Shown here: piece after piece, positions 29,613 through 33,073 of the stretch | Layout: every line of letters begins with the position of its first letter | Position numbering within the stretch: the stretch's first letter is position 1 | IMG/VR virus record: IMGVR_UViG_3300010375_000039 | Location: 1 to 33,073 of that record | Length of the DNA stretch: 33,073 bases | Direction: 5' to 3' (one strand) | Source: a virus | Program-made: the position numbers and the translations under genes | The notes under the pieces: generated by a model | Seen by the model: only the letters and a program-made list of their open reading frames with translations | Told to the model about the DNA's origin: nothing | Database searches by the model: none

Positions 29613-29616
29613 AATT

Positions 29617-30798
29617 TTACCCGGCGATCCTCGCCTCTGTGATGCCCGCCCGATCTACTGCGTACATATCCGGGCGGCGTCGATCGTTGCGTTGAAAGAT
29701 TGAACGGACCAGCGCCGGCGCGTCTTTGCGAAAGATGCCGAGCCGCGATTGCCCACGCAACGGCTTGCGCCCTACCTTGCGCCACTCGTAACCATATCGA
29801 GAATGCTGCGAGGCGTTGACCAGTGCCACACACAGCGCCTTGATCCTGTCGAGCGGTATAGTCGGCAGATCGTCCGCTATTTCTTCGGGCTCGCAATAAC
29901 CATCCTCGATCAGCGCGAGGATCGCGATCTGCTCTTGCTCTGTGTCCTCTGTCAAACTGAGCTCTTGCCTTTTCCTGTAGCCCTTGCCCACAGCGAGGAT
30001 CGAGAATCCACAACGGCCACAAGTCCAACGGCGCCGCCCTGGTGTGCCGCCCACGCCGCACTCAACCTTGCACTCGAGGCAGTACGGCCTAACGCCCACG
30101 TCAATATGCTTGTGAGGCGTTCGCGGCGTTTGCGTGACAGGCGCTTTCACTTCGCACGGATTACAGGACCAGCGAGGATTCTGACTCAACGCTTTATGGA
30201 TCGTCATGCGCGCTTTACAGCGTCGACAATGCGGGCGCGCGTCGAGCGGCCACAGTGCGAGGATCTTTTGTGCTTTGATCTGCGCGGCGCTTGGCGGCTG
30301 TTCACAACGAAAGCATGACCACGGCGCGCCCTCGCCTCGCCGGTACATTGCCGATCGATGCTCAATGCAAAGCGGGATCTGCATTGACTTTTCAAACTCA
30401 ACACGCCGGCGCTCTGCCGCTGTGGGAGTTTTAATCTGTCGGACTTTCCGGGCTCGCAGTTTAACGATCTTTGGTTTACGGCCACGTGCGGCCCTGGTCC
30501 CTGTCCTGGTCATAACGCACGAGTGCCGACACTCTTTGCAGCGCCATGACGGCCATTTACCACCCGAGCCCGTGACGCTCATGCGCTGGTGACACTTCAC
30601 ACAATGCGGCCGCGTCTCGTGCGGATACTTGCTCAGCCTGTGAGTAGAGCGCGCCGGGAAAAACGTTTGACAGTATCTACAATGCCAGTGCGGACGCCCG
30701 GCCTTTCGGCCTTTGAGGATCAGGCGCTTGTGACAAGTGACGGTGATACAGCATGGTCTAAGCTCTAACGGATATTCCTCGATCGCGGAAACTATCAT
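29617..30798 (-). CDS. Multi-zinc-ribbon protein, five ribbons, putative nucleic-acid binder
   Basis: This 393-aa protein has five Cys-rich zinc-ribbon-like units. They are C17..C22 with C40/C43; C66/C69 with C87/C90; C144 (paired with His147) with C162/C165; C191/C194 with C212/C215; and C240/C243 with C260/C263. Four of the five are introduced by the same R-P-x-C (or RPCC) pattern. Basic linkers (RGRKPKIVKLRARKVRQIK) join them. The C-terminal part (about 280-360) has a winged-helix feel (QIAILALIEDGYCEPEEIAD). It overlaps the upstream 288-aa gene by 41 bases and has no clear ribosome binding site, so coupling is likely. DNA or RNA binding is inferred, and no enzyme motif is seen. Confidence 0.75.
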   Translation of the reverse strand: MIVSAIEEYPLELRPCCITVTCHKRLILKGRKAGRPHWHCRYCQTFFPARSTHRLSKYPHETRPHCVKCHQRMSVTGSGGKWPSWRCKECRHSCVMTRTGTRAARGRKPKIVKLRARKVRQIKTPTAAERRRVEFEKSMQIPLCIEHRSAMYRRGEGAPWSCFRCEQPPSAAQIKAQKILALWPLDARPHCRRCKARMTIHKALSQNPRWSCNPCEVKAPVTQTPRTPHKHIDVGVRPYCLECKVECGVGGTPGRRRWTCGRCGFSILAVGKGYRKRQELSLTEDTEQEQIAILALIEDGYCEPEEIADDLPTIPLDRIKALCVALVNASQHSRYGYEWRKVGRKPLRGQSRLGIFRKDAPALVRSIFQRNDRRRPDMYAVDRAGITEARIAG

Positions 30799-31624
30799 CA
30801 GTTAAGCAGTGCCCGATTAAGCCGCTGTCACAGTGTTGGACCACGAGAAAAGATAGGATCTCGTCAGCCTGTGCGGATTGTAACAGACCTTTGCGAACGT
30901 GCGGCCGTAAATGTGATCTCACAGCATAGGCGTTGCGCTCAACCTGTTTGCGGCATACGGGACACGTGGCCTCGCCCACGGGGCACTCGCAGCTCGTAAT
31001 GACGTCGATCAGTTTCGTGTCCGTCTTTGACGGCGCAATGTATCCGCCGCGCCAACGCCGGCGCTTCTTTGTCGGCAACGGCGAGGCGTAGCGGCCACGG
31101 CCGCGCCACAGCTTTTCACGTTCGCCAGCTTTCCAGCGCGCAAACTTTAGGCACTCGTGAGGCGTGTCAAACTCTGACTTGCTGCGTCTGTTCTGACCGC
31201 CACTCGCGCCGAGTACCAGGCACTCAGTCCGAAAGAAAAACAGCGGCTTGTCAGTGCCGCGAGTCTCGCCCTTTCGCCATATCTCAACTCGCCAGTTTAA
31301 GACGTTCTCAGTATGGACCAGCTTATCCCGGCGATTGATAACGGCGCGCGTGACTCGTGGCTGTTGCTTCGCATAGTTGATCTCGCATTGCTGTGCGAGG
31401 CTCAACCGCTGAAACGGCGGCAACGCCTTGACGTGCTCAGCCATAGGCAGCGCCCCGATCGGCTTTGCCTCTAACAGTCTCAACTCGTCAGTCTCGAGCA
31501 CAGCGCGGACCACTCTGCGAGGTTGCGCCGTCCGTGGTCTACCTATCGCGCCGCCTTTTCGTTTGTTTAGCGCCTTGCCGTGCTCGATTAACTTTAGTTT
31601 GTTTCTTACTTCCAAGTCTGCCAT
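30758..31624 (-). CDS. C2H2-finger-containing basic protein, unknown
   Basis: This 288-aa protein has a basic start (ADLEVRNKLKLIEHGKALNK, then KRKGGAIGRPRTAQPRR, an AT-hook-like GRPRT), a strand-helix middle (VLNWRVEIWRKGETRGTDKP, SEFDTPHECLKFARWKAGER) and a basic linker (TKKRRRWRGG). A finger CPVC-x13-H-x3-H lies at residues 221-242, with further Cys at 212/214 (CECPVG). GAGG lies 12 bases ahead of the ATG. Its middle resembles no family I know. A DNA-binding role is inferred. Confidence 0.7.
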   Translation of the reverse strand: MADLEVRNKLKLIEHGKALNKRKGGAIGRPRTAQPRRVVRAVLETDELRLLEAKPIGALPMAEHVKALPPFQRLSLAQQCEINYAKQQPRVTRAVINRRDKLVHTENVLNWRVEIWRKGETRGTDKPLFFFRTECLVLGASGGQNRRSKSEFDTPHECLKFARWKAGEREKLWRGRGRYASPLPTKKRRRWRGGYIAPSKTDTKLIDVITSCECPVGEATCPVCRKQVERNAYAVRSHLRPHVRKGLLQSAQADEILSFLVVQHCDSGLIGHCLTDDSFRDRGISVRA

Positions 31625-31811
31625 TGCTCTGCCGCCTCTGTTTCCGTGTCCCTGGTCCGTAGTCTTTCAATGAGTGCGCCCACGCATCGAAAAGCGCCCA
31701 CTCTGCCGCCGTCCACGTGCGCGGATCGCCGTGCGTCTTTGCCGATACAGGCGCCGGCGGGATCTCCGGTGTCGGCCAGTGCGCGCGATCGTCAACAACC
31801 TCGTCAGCCAT
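31539..31811 (-). CDS. Small basic-tailed protein, 90 aa
   Basis: This 90-aa product begins MADEVVDDRAHWPTPEIPPA, an acidic, Pro-rich start, and ends in a long Arg/Lys/Gln-rich tail. I take ATG 31809-31811, which overlaps the stop of the upstream gene by eight bases, over an upstream in-frame start. The basic tail overlaps the first 29 codons of the following gene by 86 bases, which is large for this genome. The C-terminal part or the next gene's start might therefore be misassigned. No family. Confidence 0.55.
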   Translation of the reverse strand: MADEVVDDRAHWPTPEIPPAPVSAKTHGDPRTWTAAEWALFDAWAHSLKDYGPGTRKQRRQSNGRLGSKKQTKVNRARQGAKQTKRRRDR

Positions 31812-32328
31812 ACGCCGGGATCTCTTGCGGTTGCTTGCCATACACGAGGCTGTCATAGACGCTGATCAGCATTCCGTGACAGTGTTTCCGTTTTGACTTC
31901 TCACAGACGCCTTGACGCAAACGGATCACGCCCTTGCGCTGAGCTCGCAGAATGACGCCGCCCGCGGCCCTATTGTCAGACGTGTGCGGTATCCGCGGCA
32001 GCTTCGAGAGACGATCCCAAACGTGATCGGCCGTAAAACTTTCTTCACTGGTAGCCACGTGGACCAGGCAGTTATAAAACGTTTCTTTCCAGTCCGGCGC
32101 CGCGTGTTCGTCGCAACGCTCGATCGCCTCGCGCATTGCTTCTTTAGTCTCTTGCCAGTCGAGGATCACGGGCTCTGCGGTTGTTGGCCTATCCTGTCGC
32201 CCGTAAGGTTTTTGATTCATGCGATCCCGTTCCCGCGCGAGCTCGTTTAGCCTGTTGCCCCACAATGGATCGGGCTCAGGCTCGAGATCGTCAAACAGTG
32301 ATCGCATGATTGAATCTGACTTGTTCAT
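31804..32328 (-). CDS. Hypothetical protein with winged-helix-like C-terminus
   Basis: This 174-aa protein starts MNKSDSIMRSLFDDLEPEPD and ends with a DNA-binding-like region: ESFTADHVWDRLSKLPRIPH, then AAGGVILRAQRKGVIRLRQG and CHGMLISVYDSLVYG. The pattern (sFTaD.vw..L......R..G.vlr.a...G.ir..g....s...chg...vw) matches a small group of phage proteins with a winged-helix core. The ATG overlaps the zinc-protein stop (ATGA, 32325-32328). A replication or regulatory role is inferred. Confidence 0.65.
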   Translation of the reverse strand: MNKSDSIMRSLFDDLEPEPDPLWGNRLNELARERDRMNQKPYGRQDRPTTAEPVILDWQETKEAMREAIERCDEHAAPDWKETFYNCLVHVATSEESFTADHVWDRLSKLPRIPHTSDNRAAGGVILRAQRKGVIRLRQGVCEKSKRKHCHGMLISVYDSLVYGKQPQEIPAYG

Positions 32329-32480
32329 TTCCGCTTAATTCTCCCTCTGTTTTTTGGTCTGCAATGTCTGTCACACAATGCCCACGGGATCGGCACAGCG
32401 GACCAAAAGCCGCGCAACCATTCGCCACAGTGCGAGCAAAAGATTTTCTCCCAAGCGCGAGTTTTAATCTGCCGCGGCAT
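32325..32480 (-). CDS. Small zinc-ribbon protein, 51 aa
   Basis: This frame runs from ATG 32478-32480 to TGA 32325-32327. The product (PRQIKTRAWEKIFCSHCGEW, then FWSAVPIPWALCDRHC) carries C-x2-C and C-x3-C pairs of a zinc ribbon and a basic tail. GGAG lies six bases ahead, and an upstream in-frame start is unlikely because it reads through the end of the neighbouring gene in an Arg-rich manner. It overlaps the preceding gene by 17 bases. Confidence 0.7.
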   Translation of the reverse strand: MPRQIKTRAWEKIFCSHCGEWLRGFWSAVPIPWALCDRHCRPKNRGRIKRK

Positions 32481-33073
32481 CTTTGCTCCGCTTTCCCTGA
32501 AACGCTTTATAGACCTCGATCTGATCGAGATAGGTCCGGTCACTGTCATACAAAGCGCCCTCGATCTCTGTGCCTTCGTAAGGCAGCGGGATCGGATAGT
32601 CGTCAACGTCCGGCGTGTTCTCTTGCAGCGCGTTACGCAATGCGGCCCACGTCTTAGTCAGCCGCTTGTTGTAGTCGGCCATTTGCCGATCAATCTTTTT
32701 CTTTAGCTTCGCGTACTCAGAACGCAGCGCGGTTATATGCTGGTCATGCTCTGCCGCGGCTGAGTCCGCCCGCTCTTGTAAGTCGGACTCGAGCTCGCCG
32801 CGAGCCTCGCGCACTCGATCTTGTAAAGTCACGTCAAAGTAATTCTCGATCGCGTCTCTTAGGATCGCTTCCAACGAGCCCGGATAAAGCGCCTCGAGTG
32901 CGTCTAATTCCGTTGCGCCCTCGCCGTGCCGTGTTTCCCACTTTGCTTTTCCGCGCTCGCTTTCCTTAATCGGCGTCCGTGGTAACTGGTACTCGCGGCA
33001 CTGGTCCACAGTGAGCGCGGCCGCAAACAGTTTGACGTCAAGATCGAGGTTTCTTGTTTGGTTGAAAAACTCC
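32464..33073 (-). CDS. Partial protein, C-terminal part, possible TOPRIM/TopoVI-like segment
   Basis: The frame is open to the right edge (203 codons inside the window), so the N-terminus lies outside. An internal GTG at 33007-33009 is not the start, because 21 in-frame codons precede it without a stop. The text before it reads NQTRNLDLDVKLFAAALTVD, then QCREYQLPRTPIKESER, GEGATELDALEALYPGSLEA and ILRDAIENYFD. A string of this kind (LP..P.K..........ELDAL.P..L..il..aI) occurs at the C-terminal side of TOPRIM or topoisomerase-VI-A-like proteins. That is an inference from recollection of the pattern. A long coiled-coil follows (DLQERADSAAAEHDQHITAL). Confidence 0.6.
   Translation of the reverse strand, partial: EFFNQTRNLDLDVKLFAAALTVDQCREYQLPRTPIKESERGKAKWETRHGEGATELDALEALYPGSLEAILRDAIENYFDVTLQDRVREARGELESDLQERADSAAAEHDQHITALRSEYAKLKKKIDRQMADYNKRLTKTWAALRNALQENTPDVDDYPIPLPYEGTEIEGALYDSDRTYLDQIEVYKAFQGKRSKDAAAD

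Noticed and set aside
29528-30061. A 177-aa minus-strand frame overlapping the kinase and zinc-ribbon genes
   Set aside because: It is Arg/Ala-rich and covers two better-supported genes in another frame.

Overview
This window is part of a tailed-phage (Caudoviricetes, siphovirus-type) genome. Every gene I can support lies on the minus strand, so the transcriptional order runs from the right edge (33073) to the left edge (1). DNA is moderately GC-rich by eye. Genes are tightly packed, often with 4-20 base overlaps, and many have a GAGG- or AAGGAG-type ribosome binding site. I see no tRNA, rRNA, CRISPR array, integrase or insertion sequence. The tail-tip module (DUF2460, then DUF2163/BR0599, then NlpC/P60 peptidase, then a giant gpJ/GTA-type hub) is the kind found in gene transfer agents and siphophages of Gram-negative, especially alphaproteobacterial, hosts. 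A Gram-negative host is therefore my best inference. The window could be from a cultured phage, a prophage or a metagenomic contig.

Layout in transcription order. (1) 33073-29193: accessory block. It holds a protein cut by the right edge, a set of small zinc-binding or putative DNA-binding proteins (including one with five zinc ribbons and one with a C2H2-like finger), and a P-loop kinase-like protein. (2) A good sigma70-type promoter at 29138-29167 opens the next unit: a His-repeat membrane protein, two unknowns, then a proteasome-beta-like Ntn hydrolase starting on GTG, coupled to its upstream neighbour and just ahead of the terminase. (3) 27413-24208: terminase small subunit, terminase large subunit, portal. 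(4) 24083-21313: regulators and unknowns. These are a Fis-type HTH protein, a 75-aa protein, a 424-aa helical unknown, a stand-alone LexA-type winged helix, and three small proteins of 28, 82 and 43 aa, two of them shorter than usual gene-calling cut-offs. (5) 21291-21022: a transcription-unit boundary with a hairpin terminator, a cluster of inverted repeats in an AT-rich patch, and two copies of a 22-bp direct repeat. (6) 21022-18289: scaffold, major capsid protein, capsid cement-like protein, and a protein ending in two SAP/HeH-like motifs. (7) 18212-13976: virion surface proteins, including a LamG protein with eighteen 20-residue repeats and a BppU/CBM-like protein. (8) 13975-12275: head closure, a protein with a Tat-like leader, gp10-like tail completion, tail terminator, and a 59-aa protein. 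(9) 12278-7755: two tail-tube-like proteins, a tail assembly chaperone pair joined by a -1 frameshift at C AAA AAC, and the tape measure. (10) 7754-1: the tail tip and receptor-binding end. The hub protein carries a CBM6/35-like module and two further jelly-roll-like insertions, followed by a LamG protein and a beta-helix protein cut by the left edge.

The most unusual points are: the proteasome-like Ntn hydrolase in a phage whose visible head module has no recognisable prohead protease; the unusual number of carbohydrate-binding-type domains, both in the hub and between the head genes; the 18-copy repeat protein; the dense group of zinc-finger proteins; and the LexA- and Fis-type DNA-binding domains inside the morphogenesis block.
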